DNA of 64,000 bases, from positions 10,883 to 74,882 of the forward strand of contig CAMLSA010000004.1 of the NCBI GenBank assembly GCA_946482655.1. Direction: 5' to 3'. This DNA comes from an uncultured Sphingomonas sp. Its GTDB lineage: Bacteria; Pseudomonadota; Alphaproteobacteria; Sphingomonadales; Sphingomonadaceae. The position numbers were made by a program, and so were the translations under genes. Positions 51,545 through 59,276 of this stretch are shown in pieces; the stretch's first letter is position 1; every line of letters begins with the position of its first letter. The notes under the pieces are model-generated. The model was not told the origin of the DNA, did no database searches, and saw nothing but the letters and a program-made list of their open reading frames with translations.

Positions 51545-52309
51545 TCATTCGCCTTGCTTGTCGGAGCTGCGCGCAAACTGCTTGAGACGGATACGGGTGC
51601 GGTGGTCGTCGCCCGCGATCTCCGATCCCTCAAGGTTCTGGCCGCGATAATAATGCTTCTGCCATTTGGCGTTGGCGGCTTCCGAACCCGGCGAGCGCAG
51701 CCCTTCGAGGAAGTTCGCGCGGCTTGCCGTCCAGGCGTCGAAGTCGGCCTTGAGCTGCGGATTTTCTTCGATCGGGCGGAATTCGGGCTGGATTCGCTCC
51801 AGTTCGCCGCGGCGAGCCGGAAATACGTGGCAGAAGGGTTCGCCTTTCTCGAAGCGGATCACGGTCTTGGGCCGGGTGAATTTCCAGTTCATCGTGAAGG
51901 TGGAGGCGGTCCAGTCGGTCTCGACCAGTCCCGACAACGGCGCGATCGCGTCTTTGGGGCGGTTGATCGGGCCCTGGACCATCAGGTCGTAGCCGGGTTC
52001 GGTCCGGAACACGGCGGAGATATGAAAGGTGATGATCCCCGAACCGAAATGGCTGACCGCAGGCTTCTGGCCGGCGACATCGGGCAGGATCGTCAACGCG
52101 TTATTGCCGGCTTCGCCGTTCCACCACGCCGAAAAGCCTTCGGTGCACAATATCTCCCAGCCATGGGCATTAGCGATCGTCAGCGGAAGGCACCGATAGG
52201 CGTAGCGCGAGCCGGTCGCGTCCATCCAGTCGCGCTCATAGGGAGCTGGCCTGATATCGAGCTGTTGCCTCGGCAGGCCGAAGGCGATGAGCTTCGCGCG
52301 ATCGACCAT
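51545..52309 (-). CDS. DUF6065 family protein
   Basis: A 254-residue cytoplasmic protein. Blocks such as RDWMDATGSRYAYRCLPLTIANAHGWEI, SGIITFHISAVFRTEPGYDLMVQGPINRPKD and FTMNWKFTRPKTVIRFEKGEPFCHVFP fit DUF6065 as I know it, a beta-rich family of unknown function. It may lie near other stress genes by chance. No signal peptide is seen. GlsB lies 107 bases upstream on the same strand. Confidence 0.8.
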   Translation of the reverse strand: MVDRAKLIAFGLPRQQLDIRPAPYERDWMDATGSRYAYRCLPLTIANAHGWEILCTEGFSAWWNGEAGNNALTILPDVAGQKPAVSHFGSGIITFHISAVFRTEPGYDLMVQGPINRPKDAIAPLSGLVETDWTASTFTMNWKFTRPKTVIRFEKGEPFCHVFPARRGELERIQPEFRPIEENPQLKADFDAWTASRANFLEGLRSPGSEAANAKWQKHYYRGQNLEGSEIAGDDHRTRIRLKQFARSSDKQGE

Positions 52310-52416
52310 GCCTGCTACCTTGACCCCCGCGCCACTATCCCGCTCATCCCGGCCAATTCAGCGTGGGACGGCCGAAGTTTAGCCGCAGATTCGGGTGGTC
52401 ACAACTACGTTTGGGC

Positions 52417-52659
52417 TCATCGCAGCGAGCCGCGGCGCACCATGTTGACGATCGCCAGCAGGATCACCGCGCCGACAAAGGCGCTGAGCCAGCCCATGAC
52501 GCTGCCCGTGCCCAGATTCGTGCCGAACAGGACGCCGCCGATGAACGAACCGATCACCCCGACGATGATGTTGAGGATGATTCCCTGCTGCGCGTTGGTG
52601 CGCATGACGATGCTGGCGAGCCACCCGATGATGCCGCCGATGATGAGATAGACGATCAT
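52417..52659 (-). CDS. GlsB/YeaQ/YmgE family membrane protein
   Basis: An 80-residue protein of three membrane helices: IVYLIIGGIIGWLASIVM, IILNIIVGVIGSFIGGVLFG and GWLSAFVGAVILLAIVNMV. The glycine-zipper pattern GGIIGWLAS is the family signature. Members are usually stress-induced and their role is unclear. AGGAGG lies six bases before the ATG. A GGAAC on the same strand about 75 bases upstream is only a partial EcfG match, with no GTT at the right distance. Confidence 0.93.
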   Translation of the reverse strand: MIVYLIIGGIIGWLASIVMRTNAQQGIILNIIVGVIGSFIGGVLFGTNLGTGSVMGWLSAFVGAVILLAIVNMVRRGSLR

Positions 52660-52774
52660 CTCGTCCTCCTAAAATTCAAGGACTTCGATGGGATCCGAAG
52701 CCTCTGGATAATGTCTTCGGGGGTGAGATAGTTCCTTTTCGGGGCTTGAGGGAATCGATGTGACGTTGAGAGAC

Positions 52775-52804
52775 GAAAAGGCCCGCCTCCGGGAAGGCGG
52801 GCCT
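52775..52804 (-). terminator. intrinsic terminator of the sciP gene
   Basis: Within this stretch AGGCCCGCCT (52779-52788) pairs perfectly with AGGCGGGCCT (52795-52804) around a six-base loop. On the minus strand it lies about 28 bases after the SciP stop and is followed by TTTTCGTCTC, the expected T-rich run of a Rho-independent terminator. Confidence 0.8.
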
Positions 52805-52831
52805 CGTCCTGACTCGGCCAACGGCCGCCGG

Positions 52832-53131
52832 TCAATATTTCTGCTGGCGCTCGTAAAGCGACTTGTAATGCTGGATCCGCGTCACACGCAGACCCGGCAT
52901 GCCCGAGCGGTCGACCGCACGCTGCCAGCTGGCGAACTCCTCGACGCTCAATGCGTACCGATCGCACACCTCGTCGACGGTCAGCAGGCCGCCATTTACG
53001 GCCGCGACGACCTCGGCCTTGCGGCGCACCACCCAGCGAGTGGTGCCCGGCGGCGGCAGAGACTCGAGCGTGAGTGGTTCACCCAGCGGGCCGATGACCT
53101 GGTGCGGACGGATTTTTTGATTCTCAAGCAT
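52832..53131 (-). CDS. sciP: SciP (DUF1153) CtrA antagonist
   Basis: A 99-residue protein that matches the DUF1153/SciP family across its length: IGPLGEPLTLESLPPPGTTRWVVRRKAEVVAAV, GLLTVDEVCDRYALSVEEFASWQ and RVTRIQHYK. SciP binds the cell-cycle regulator CtrA and blocks recruitment of RNA polymerase in Caulobacter. Its presence marks the organism as an alphaproteobacterium. A strong terminator follows on the same strand. The gene is monocistronic. Confidence 0.95.
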   Translation of the reverse strand: MLENQKIRPHQVIGPLGEPLTLESLPPPGTTRWVVRRKAEVVAAVNGGLLTVDEVCDRYALSVEEFASWQRAVDRSGMPGLRVTRIQHYKSLYERQQKY

Positions 53132-53233
53132 GCGATACCTCAGATTTGATCGCTGGACCGAAACTCTTTCCCAGCGGCGGTCCTAGCGGCCCGGCCATCA
53201 AGGAAGTTTTGCGTGGAAGGGTAAATGGAGCGA

Positions 53234-53512
53234 TCATTTTTCACCCCGATCCCTGTTGAAACGCGCCGCGGCGGCGGCATGGAAGCTGCCGGACCCGCCG
53301 CTGTTCGGCACTTCGTAGGCCACCGCCCCGCGCAACGCGGCGACCGCCGGATTGGCATGGTCGACGGCGGGGGCATCGCCGTCGCGGGCGAGGCGAGCGG
53401 TCGGTGTTTCCGCCTGATGAGCGGCGAGCAGCGAGCAGAGTGCGGCGAAGTCAAGGGGGGATTCTACCGGTTCGGCGGTATCGATCCGGAACTCGTTGGT
53501 CTTGAACTTCAT
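53234..53512 (-). CDS. 92-residue protein, unknown family
   Basis: A 92-residue soluble protein. It opens [22 protein letters not shown] and has [26 protein letters not shown], then an alanine-rich part with [19 protein letters not shown] recognise no family. Start ATG 53512 is preferred over an upstream extension of 11 codons with no homology. It is divergent from mnmA, and the 114-bp gap between them contains a six-base dyad. Confidence 0.55.
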   Translation of the reverse strand: MKFKTNEFRIDTAEPVESPLDFAALCSLLAAHQAETPTARLARDGDAPAVDHANPAVAALRGAVAYEVPNSGGSGSFHAAAAARFNRDRGEK

Positions 53513-53563
53513 CGTGCCGCTCGCCCGCTTTCCGTGACACCACAAGAAACGGCCGGCCCCAGC

Positions 53564-53580
53564 AAATCTTTAGCAGATTT
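53564..53580. promoter_or_regulatory. dyad in the mnmA divergent promoter region
   Basis: AAATCT (53564-53569) and AGATTT (53575-53580) form a perfect six-base inverted repeat around five bases, 46 bases before the mnmA ATG. It may be an operator or part of a promoter. Evidence is only the sequence symmetry. Confidence 0.3.
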
Positions 53581-53626
53581 TCGTCATATTTTGCGGGGCT
53601 TGGCGCTTGCTGCTATGGGGCGCGCG

Positions 53627-54736
53627 ATGAACCCGGAATTCCAGCTTCAAAGCCCGCTGCAGGGCCGCCGGATCGTCGTCGCCATGTCGGGGGGCGTCGA
53701 CAGTTCGGTGGTGGCCGCGCTTGCTGCGGCGAGCGGCGCCGAGACGATCGGCGTGACCCTGCAGCTCTACGATCATGGCGCTGCCGTCGGCCGCAAGGGG
53801 GCATGCTGCGCGGGCCAGGACATCCGCGACGCCCGCGCTGTCGCCGACCGGCTCGGGATAGCCCATTATGTCTTCGATTATGAAAGCCGGTTTCGCGAGT
53901 CGGTGATCGCCGATTTCGCCGATGAATATGCCGCCGGCCGCACTCCGATCCCCTGCGTCCGCTGCAATCAAGGGGTCAAGTTCACCGACCTGTTCGGCAT
54001 CGCCCGCGATCTCGGCGCCGATTGCCTCGCAACCGGCCATTATGTCCGCCGGGTGATAGGAGAGGGCGGCCAGGCCGAGCTGCACCGCGCCGCCGATCCG
54101 GCGCGCGACCAGAGCTATTTCCTGTTCGCGACGACGCGGAGGCAGCTCGACTATCTGCGTTTCCCGCTTGGCGGCATGCCCAAGCCGCGCGTCCGCGAGA
54201 TCGCAGCCGAGCTCGGCCTGGGTATCGCGGCAAAGCCAGACAGCCAGGATATCTGCTTCGTTCCCGACGGCGATTATGCGAGCATCGTCAAGCGGTTACG
54301 GCCTGAAGCGGCGGACGAGGGCGAGATCGTCGACTTGGAAGGGCGGGTGCTCGGCCGGCATAAGGGGCTGATCCACTTCACCGTCGGCCAACGCCGTGGC
54401 ATCGAGATCGGCGGCAGCCCCGAGCCGCTCTACGTCGTCCGGCTCGATACGGCCGCCAGGCGCCTCGTGGTGGGTCCGCGCCGCGCGCTGGCGGTGTCGG
54501 CGGCGATGCTCGACGGCGTCAACTGGATCGGGAAGGCGCATGAAGGCCCGGTCACCGCCAAGGTCCGCTCGCTCGCCAAGCCGGTGCCGGCGCGGTTCGA
54601 GGGTGGCGCGGTCTGGTTCGACCAGCCCGAATATGGCGTCGCGCCCGGGCAGGCGGCGGTGCTCTATGCGGGCGATCGGGTGCTCGGCGGCGGCTGGATC
54701 CGTGAGACGGTGGCGGGGGAGTTGGTCGCGGCCTGA
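53627..54736 (+). CDS. mnmA: tRNA-specific 2-thiouridylase MnmA
   Basis: This 369-residue enzyme adds sulfur to position 2 of wobble uridine 34 in tRNA for Lys, Glu and Gln. The PP-loop SGGVDSS lies at residues 21-27. The catalytic cysteine is Cys113 in [10 protein letters not shown], and the second sulfur-carrying cysteine is Cys210 in [12 protein letters not shown]. Other family blocks are [22 protein letters not shown] and [16 protein letters not shown] 53627 fits the family start, with ATG 53615 as an in-frame alternative. A 14-bp hairpin follows the gene. Confidence 0.95.
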   Translation: MNPEFQLQSPLQGRRIVVAMSGGVDSSVVAALAAASGAETIGVTLQLYDHGAAVGRKGACCAGQDIRDARAVADRLGIAHYVFDYESRFRESVIADFADEYAAGRTPIPCVRCNQGVKFTDLFGIARDLGADCLATGHYVRRVIGEGGQAELHRAADPARDQSYFLFATTRRQLDYLRFPLGGMPKPRVREIAAELGLGIAAKPDSQDICFVPDGDYASIVKRLRPEAADEGEIVDLEGRVLGRHKGLIHFTVGQRRGIEIGGSPEPLYVVRLDTAARRLVVGPRRALAVSAAMLDGVNWIGKAHEGPVTAKVRSLAKPVPARFEGGAVWFDQPEYGVAPGQAAVLYAGDRVLGGGWIRETVAGELVAA

Positions 54737-54809
54737 ACGTCGCGCCTTCCGCCCTCCTGTCAGAAGCGGACGCGGGGCATCGCAGCTTGCGCGGCGGCAC
54801 ACGCGACGT

Positions 54810-54842
54810 CGGGTCGGGAGCGGACTGCCCGCTCCCGACCCG
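54810..54842. terminator. 14-bp hairpin between convergent genes
   Basis: CGGGTCGGGAGCGG (54810-54823) pairs with CCGCTCCCGACCCG (54829-54842) around five bases. It lies between the stops of mnmA and the OmpA-like gene and could end both transcripts. A T-run is absent on either side, though AAAAATTT lies just after it on the plus strand. Confidence 0.65.
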
Positions 54843-54863
54843 ATTGCAAAAATTTCTGAAACA

Positions 54864-55751
54864 TCAGGGGGTGTGCATAGCCAACTCGTCGACGCTCTTG
54901 CTAACCAGGACATTCACCGCAACGCGGCGGTTCTGTGCCTTGCCTTCGGCAGTGTCATTGCTCGCCAACGGGTCCGCTTTGGCCATCCCTGTCGGGGTAA
55001 GCATGCGATAGGGTTTCCAGCCGCAGGCCTGCTGAAGATAATTGATGACGCGGGCGGCTCGTTTTTCACTGAGCTGCTGATTGACTTCGTCGCTGCCGGT
55101 CGAGTCAGTGTAGCCGACAACCAGCATCAGGGCGTTTTCCGTCGTCCCCGCCGAGGCTGCTGTGGTGCAGAGTTCGGCTTTGTCCTCAGCGGACAGCTCC
55201 GCCTTACCGGTATCGAAGTGCACGTTCGTCGTGCTCTTGATGTTATATTTGTCGATATCGCCCATGCGGCCGCGCAGCGCCTCCGTTGCCGCGGATTGCT
55301 GATCAAAGCGCTCCGCAGTCGCGTTATGGATCATTGTCGCCGTCTTGAGGTCGCTATTCCGAAAACTGATCTGCCTCGCCACCAGAACGCCGTCCGATCG
55401 CCCATCGGCCGCTTGCAAAGTTTTGACGGTGACCGGCAGTCCGTTGAGCAGCGAGCTTGCGGCAAGCTTACTGCGATTGCCGGACTTGATTCGTGTCGCA
55501 TCATTGATGGCAATTATCGTACTGCTCCCATCGGCCGTCGTGACGTTCATCTTGTCCCCTTTGCGGGCGGAGATGACACCTTTGATCACAGGCCCTTTGG
55601 TCATCGCGGTCGCCTCGGTCGCGGCTACGCCATTTACGACGATGCCGGCATCTGACGCGTTCTGCTGCTGCGCAGACAAGCTGCCCGCCGCAGGCACGGC
55701 CAGCATGGCAAGCACGAAGCGGACTCCTAATCTTTTTGGAATGACACGCAT
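54864..55751 (-). CDS. OmpA-family outer-membrane or periplasmic protein
   Basis: A 295-residue exported protein. A signal peptide (RFVLAMLAVPAAGSLSAQQQ) precedes a central beta-rich part (KGVISARKGDKMNVTTADGS). The OmpA-like peptidoglycan-binding domain occupies about residues 170-285: NVHFDTGKAELSAEDKAEL, VVGYTDSTGSDEVNQQLSEKRA and AQNRRVAVNVLV. It anchors envelope and cell wall together. A two-cysteine link may exist (Cys in AELCTTAAS and in QQACGW). The 253 bases between this gene and the CDF gene upstream hold no gene I can support. Confidence 0.9.
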   Translation of the reverse strand: MRVIPKRLGVRFVLAMLAVPAAGSLSAQQQNASDAGIVVNGVAATEATAMTKGPVIKGVISARKGDKMNVTTADGSSTIIAINDATRIKSGNRSKLAASSLLNGLPVTVKTLQAADGRSDGVLVARQISFRNSDLKTATMIHNATAERFDQQSAATEALRGRMGDIDKYNIKSTTNVHFDTGKAELSAEDKAELCTTAASAGTTENALMLVVGYTDSTGSDEVNQQLSEKRAARVINYLQQACGWKPYRMLTPTGMAKADPLASNDTAEGKAQNRRVAVNVLVSKSVDELAMHTP

Positions 55752-56004
55752 TAGACGACTCCTTCAACTCCCCCAGCCTGTTCTGCGTGTTCAGATTAAC
55801 CTTTCTGGCACATGAACACTCGCGGCGAGTCGGTTGCCCGAGAGGGTAATTGGAGCGCGTTGTGCGGTGGACGGATTCCGGTCTGCTGACCGGCCGCTCT
55901 CGGACGAGCGAATCGCCGGTCCCGCACCTGCACGTTCGTGCCACAATTCCGGAATGGCCGACATGGATCGTCGGCTGGCATCCCGCCCTATCCGTTCGCG
56001 ATTC

Positions 56005-56895
56005 TCACAATCTCGTCTCTCCGCCGTCGCCGTTGCTGCCGGCGGGATCGGGGTGGATCAGGATCTCGACCCCGGGGAAGGCTTCGCGCAACTTGTCCTC
56101 GACCTCGTCCATTACCCGGTGCGCCGCGCCAACCGTCATGTCGGGATCGACCCATACGTGGAATTGGACGAAGTCGTGATGGCCGGCGGTGCGGGTCCTG
56201 AGGTCGTGGATGCCGCGCAGCTCGGGGTGGCGGTTGGCGACCTCGACGAAGGCGCGGCGGCGCTCCTCGGGCCACTCATGATCCATCAGTTGATCGATCG
56301 CCTTTTGCGAGGCCGTATAGGCATTGTAGAGCAGCCACAGCGCAATGCCGGCTCCGACCACCGCATCGGCACCCCTGATGCCCGCCATCTGGTCGAGCAG
56401 CAACGCCGCGATCACGGCGGCATTGAGCGCGAGGTCGCTCTGATAATGGATCCGGTCGGCACCGATGGCAAGCGAACCGGTCCGCGCGATCACGCGGCTC
56501 TGATAGCTGACTAGCAGCAGAGTCAGCGCCACCGAGACCAGCGCGACGCCAATGCCGGTTCCGGCGTCCGAGGTGCGGGCACCGGCTATCAACTGCCCTA
56601 CCGATTGGGCGGCGATCCAGAAGGCCGAGAGGCTGATCAGCACGACCTGGAAGAAGGCGGCGATCGCCTCGGCCTTGCCATGGCCAAAGCGGTGCTGGCG
56701 GTCGGCGGGAGCCGCGGCGAGGCGTACACTGTAGAGCGTGACCAGCGAGGCGATCAGGTCGAGCCCGCTATCGGCCAGCGCGCCGAGCATCGCGGCCGAT
56801 CCGGTCTTCCAGCTCGCATAGCCCTTGAGCGCGACGAGGATCGTCGCGACGGCGACCGACGCAATCCCGGCTCTGACGTTGGAAGCGAACGTCAT
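56005..56895 (-). CDS. cation diffusion facilitator (CDF) transporter
   Basis: A 296-residue metal transporter with about six membrane helices. Metal-site helices carry LADSGLDLIASLVT and IHYQSDLALNAAVIAALL, and the cytoplasmic loop has QHRFGHGKAEAIAAFFQ. The C-terminal soluble domain contains GIHDLRTRTAGHHDFVQFHVWVD and VEILIHPDP. CDF proteins export zinc, iron or manganese in exchange for protons. The metal cannot be named. It overlaps the pdxH gene by four bases (ATGA). Confidence 0.92.
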   Translation of the reverse strand: MTFASNVRAGIASVAVATILVALKGYASWKTGSAAMLGALADSGLDLIASLVTLYSVRLAAAPADRQHRFGHGKAEAIAAFFQVVLISLSAFWIAAQSVGQLIAGARTSDAGTGIGVALVSVALTLLLVSYQSRVIARTGSLAIGADRIHYQSDLALNAAVIAALLLDQMAGIRGADAVVGAGIALWLLYNAYTASQKAIDQLMDHEWPEERRRAFVEVANRHPELRGIHDLRTRTAGHHDFVQFHVWVDPDMTVGAAHRVMDEVEDKLREAFPGVEILIHPDPAGSNGDGGETRL

Positions 56896-57470
56896 GGGTA
56901 GAGCAGGCCCTGACTCCAGTCGTCGCCTTTCCGGGTGAACGACCGACGCTCGTGAAGACGGTGCGCCCGGTCCTGCCAGAACTCGATTCTCTCGGGGGTC
57001 ACGCGGAAGCCCGACCAGTGCGGCGGGCGCGGCACGTCACGACCTTCGAACCGCTCGACCGTCGCCTCGTACCGCGCTTCGAAGGTAGCGCGGCTGTCGA
57101 GTGGGCGTGACTGGTCCGAAGCCCAGGCGCCGAGCTGCGACTCGCGCATCCGCGAGGCGAAATAGCCGTCACTCTCGGCATCCGTCACCCGGATCGCGTG
57201 CCCCTCGATGCGGATCTGGCGGCGCAGCGATTTCCAGTGGAACAGCAGAGCGACGCGGTTGTTGCCGATGATGTCACCCGCCTTGCGGCTCTCCATATTG
57301 GTATAGAAGACGAAGCCGCGCGCGTCGTGGCCCTTGAGCAGCACCATCCGCACTGAGGGCCGGCCTTCGCCATCGACAGTCGCGAGCGCCATCGCCTGGG
57401 GATCGTTCGGCTCCGACGCGCACGCCTCGGCATACCAGCCGTCGAACAGGGAGAAGGGATCGTCACTCAT
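56892..57470 (-). CDS. pdxH: pyridoxamine 5'-phosphate oxidase
   Basis: A 192-residue flavoenzyme that oxidises pyridoxine or pyridoxamine 5'-phosphate to pyridoxal 5'-phosphate with FMN. Family blocks are PSVRMVLLKGHDARGFVFYTN, SRKAGDII, ALLFHWKSLRRQIRIEG, SQLGAWASDQSRPL, VPRPPHWSGFRVTPERIEFWQ and the closing RLHERRSF. The gene lies two bases after the MocR-type regulator that shares its operon direction, and overlaps the CDF gene. Vitamin B6 supply may therefore be tied to the PLP-binding regulator. Confidence 0.95.
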   Translation of the reverse strand: MSDDPFSLFDGWYAEACASEPNDPQAMALATVDGEGRPSVRMVLLKGHDARGFVFYTNMESRKAGDIIGNNRVALLFHWKSLRRQIRIEGHAIRVTDAESDGYFASRMRESQLGAWASDQSRPLDSRATFEARYEATVERFEGRDVPRPPHWSGFRVTPERIEFWQDRAHRLHERRSFTRKGDDWSQGLLYP

Positions 57471-57474
57471 GGGT

Positions 57475-58848
57475 TCACACTACCGCGGCCGCCGCTTCGG
57501 TGCGCCCGGCATCCATCGCGGCCACGATGCGATCGAGCGCGACGCCGAGCTCGGTTCGATCGGCCGCCACGCCTAGGCATAAGCGAACCCCGGAGATCAG
57601 GCGAGGGTCGACCAGCGGCGCGGAGGGCGGCGTGAGTTCCACCCCGGCGCGCATCGCCCGTGCGACCATGCGTTCGGCCTCGAGCTCCGGCATCGGCAGC
57701 CAGACATGGGGACAGCGGGGATCTGCGGGCGGACTAATCGCATCGCCCAACCGATCGGCGGCCAAGCGGTTGCGCAGGATCATCTCGGCTTGCGTCTCTG
57801 CGACGATTTCGTCGGCCGACCCGTCCTCGATCCATTGGCATGCGATCAGCGATCCCATCGCCGGCGGCGAATAGATGCGCGCCCGGATCAGCCGCAGCAC
57901 ATTGTCGAGACGGGTTTCGTCGGGAACCAGCAGGAAGCCGGTGCGCAGCCCTGGGGCGAGCGCCTTCGACGCTCCGTTGATGTAGAAGCAGCGCTCCGGG
58001 GCATAGCTGGTCAGCGGCGGCGGCGCATTGCCGATCGCGAAGGCCGAATAGAGGTCGTCCTCGACAATCCAGACATCGTGCTTGCGCGCGATCTCGGCGA
58101 TGTCGGCGCGGCGCTTGTCGTCCATGATGCGCCCGGTGGGGTTCTGCAGCGTCGGCAAGGTATAGAGCACCCGAGCGCCCGCCGCCGCCGCCCGCTCGAG
58201 GGCATCGGGCAGCAGGCCCTGTCCGTCCATCTCGAGGCCGAGGGTGCGATAGCCGCCCGCCTGCGCGATCGACCGGACGCCGAAATAAGTCGCCGCCTCG
58301 GTCATGATCGTGTCGCCGGGCCGGCACAGCGTATCGATCGCGAGCATCATTGCCTGCTGACCGCCGGCGGTGATGATCAGTCGGTCGGCGCGGATATCGT
58401 TCAGCCCGCTGATCCGCCTCAGCCAGTTGGCCGCAATGCGGCGATGGGCGTCGATGCCGGCGGGGGGTGCATAATCGAGATAGCGGACGATGTCGGCGTG
58501 CTTGCTCAACTTGTTCAGGGTGGTGGCGAAGCGGCGTTGGGTCGAGGATAGGGGCGGCAGGTTGCGTGCCAGGTCGATCCGGCCCTCGCTCGCGCGTTGG
58601 GGCAAGGCATTGTCGGCGACGAAGCTGCCGCGACCGACCGTCGCGGTGACCAGCCCCTGTCTCGCCGCCTCGCCATAGACCGCCGTGACGGTGCCGATGC
58701 CGATCCCCAGCTGATGGGCGAGTTCGCGGTGCGGGGGCAATTTGGTGCCGGGCGGCAGGCGCCCTTGGCCGATATCCCGCCGAAGCGCCGCCAGCAGCCG
58801 GCCGGAGACGGTGTCGGCATCATCACGAAGAGCAGGAAGCCACTTCAT
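57475..58848 (-). CDS. MocR-type GntR/aminotransferase regulator
   Basis: A 457-residue fusion: a GntR winged helix at residues 15-75 (GRLLAALRRDIGQGRLPPGTKLPPHRELAHQLGIGIGTVTAVY-like) and a PLP-dependent fold type I domain (TAGGQQAMMLAIDTLCRPGD, TLPTLQNPTGRIMDD, WIVEDDLY, INGASKALAPGLRTGF with the PLP-binding Lys). Relatives such as PdxR and GabR sense PLP or amino compounds. Adjacent pdxH makes a vitamin B6 role plausible, not proven. The palindrome TGTCATGATGACA lies 14 bases before its start and could be its operator. Confidence 0.9.
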   Translation of the reverse strand: MKWLPALRDDADTVSGRLLAALRRDIGQGRLPPGTKLPPHRELAHQLGIGIGTVTAVYGEAARQGLVTATVGRGSFVADNALPQRASEGRIDLARNLPPLSSTQRRFATTLNKLSKHADIVRYLDYAPPAGIDAHRRIAANWLRRISGLNDIRADRLIITAGGQQAMMLAIDTLCRPGDTIMTEAATYFGVRSIAQAGGYRTLGLEMDGQGLLPDALERAAAAGARVLYTLPTLQNPTGRIMDDKRRADIAEIARKHDVWIVEDDLYSAFAIGNAPPPLTSYAPERCFYINGASKALAPGLRTGFLLVPDETRLDNVLRLIRARIYSPPAMGSLIACQWIEDGSADEIVAETQAEMILRNRLAADRLGDAISPPADPRCPHVWLPMPELEAERMVARAMRAGVELTPPSAPLVDPRLISGVRLCLGVAADRTELGVALDRIVAAMDAGRTEAAAAVV

Positions 58849-58861
58849 CCCATACCTTTAA

Positions 58862-58874
58862 TGTCATGATGACA
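58862..58874. promoter_or_regulatory. TGTCAT-G-ATGACA palindrome (putative MocR operator)
   Basis: A perfect 6-1-6 inverted repeat 14 bases upstream of the MocR-type start codon and about 70 bases before the divergent small gene. Its position over the probable start region of the regulator gene suggests autoregulation. No binding data exist here. Confidence 0.5.
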
Positions 58875-58943
58875 ATATCAACTTTGACTTATCATACAAT
58901 GCACGGCAATCGAGCCATGTCAATGCCAGACAGGATAGGGACA

Positions 58944-59114
58944 ATGAGACAGATATGGACGACACTCCTCGCTAGTTTTTGTCTGCTCGGCTTCGCCGCC
59001 ATGGTTTCGGCCGCGGCGATCGCAGTGGCTACGGAGCGCCCCGACGCACGTTCGGAAGGCCGGGCGATGATGATTGAAGCACAATATCGTCTCGCTCAAG
59101 CGATCAAGCGATAG
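58944..59114 (+). CDS. small single-helix membrane or exported protein
   Basis: A 56-residue protein, MRQIWTTLLASFCLLGFAAMVSAAAIAVA then a polar tail ending AQYRLAQAIKR. The start at ATG 58944 is decided by AGGATAGGG directly upstream. Longer in-frame starts at 58866-58917 lack this site. The N-terminal stretch is a signal or membrane anchor. It is divergent from the MocR gene and may share its palindrome as control site. I recognise no family. Confidence 0.5.
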   Translation: MRQIWTTLLASFCLLGFAAMVSAAAIAVATERPDARSEGRAMMIEAQYRLAQAIKR

Positions 59115-59180
59115 TCGTCGCCCTCTGGCCGCTCTCCGGACCTTCGACACTGCCGTGGCCGTGTCGTCGGTTGCCTGCTG

Positions 59181-59208
59181 GTGCCAGCCCATTGAACCGG
59201 CCTGGCAC
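59181..59208 (+). terminator. 7-bp hairpin between small gene and transglutaminase gene
   Basis: GTGCCAG (59181-59187) pairs with CTGGCAC (59202-59208), with a 14-base loop. It could end the small-gene transcript. No T-run follows. Confidence 0.35.
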
Positions 59209-59276
59209 GTCTGGCGTAACACAAGCTTCACAAGTCTTCATTGCACTGCACAACGGGATGTGCTGATTCTCCCGCT

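Noticed and set aside
55796..55981. 61-codon minus-strand frame upstream of the OmpA-like gene.
   Set aside because: The ribosome-like GGGCGGG touches the ATG with no spacing, and the product has no domain.
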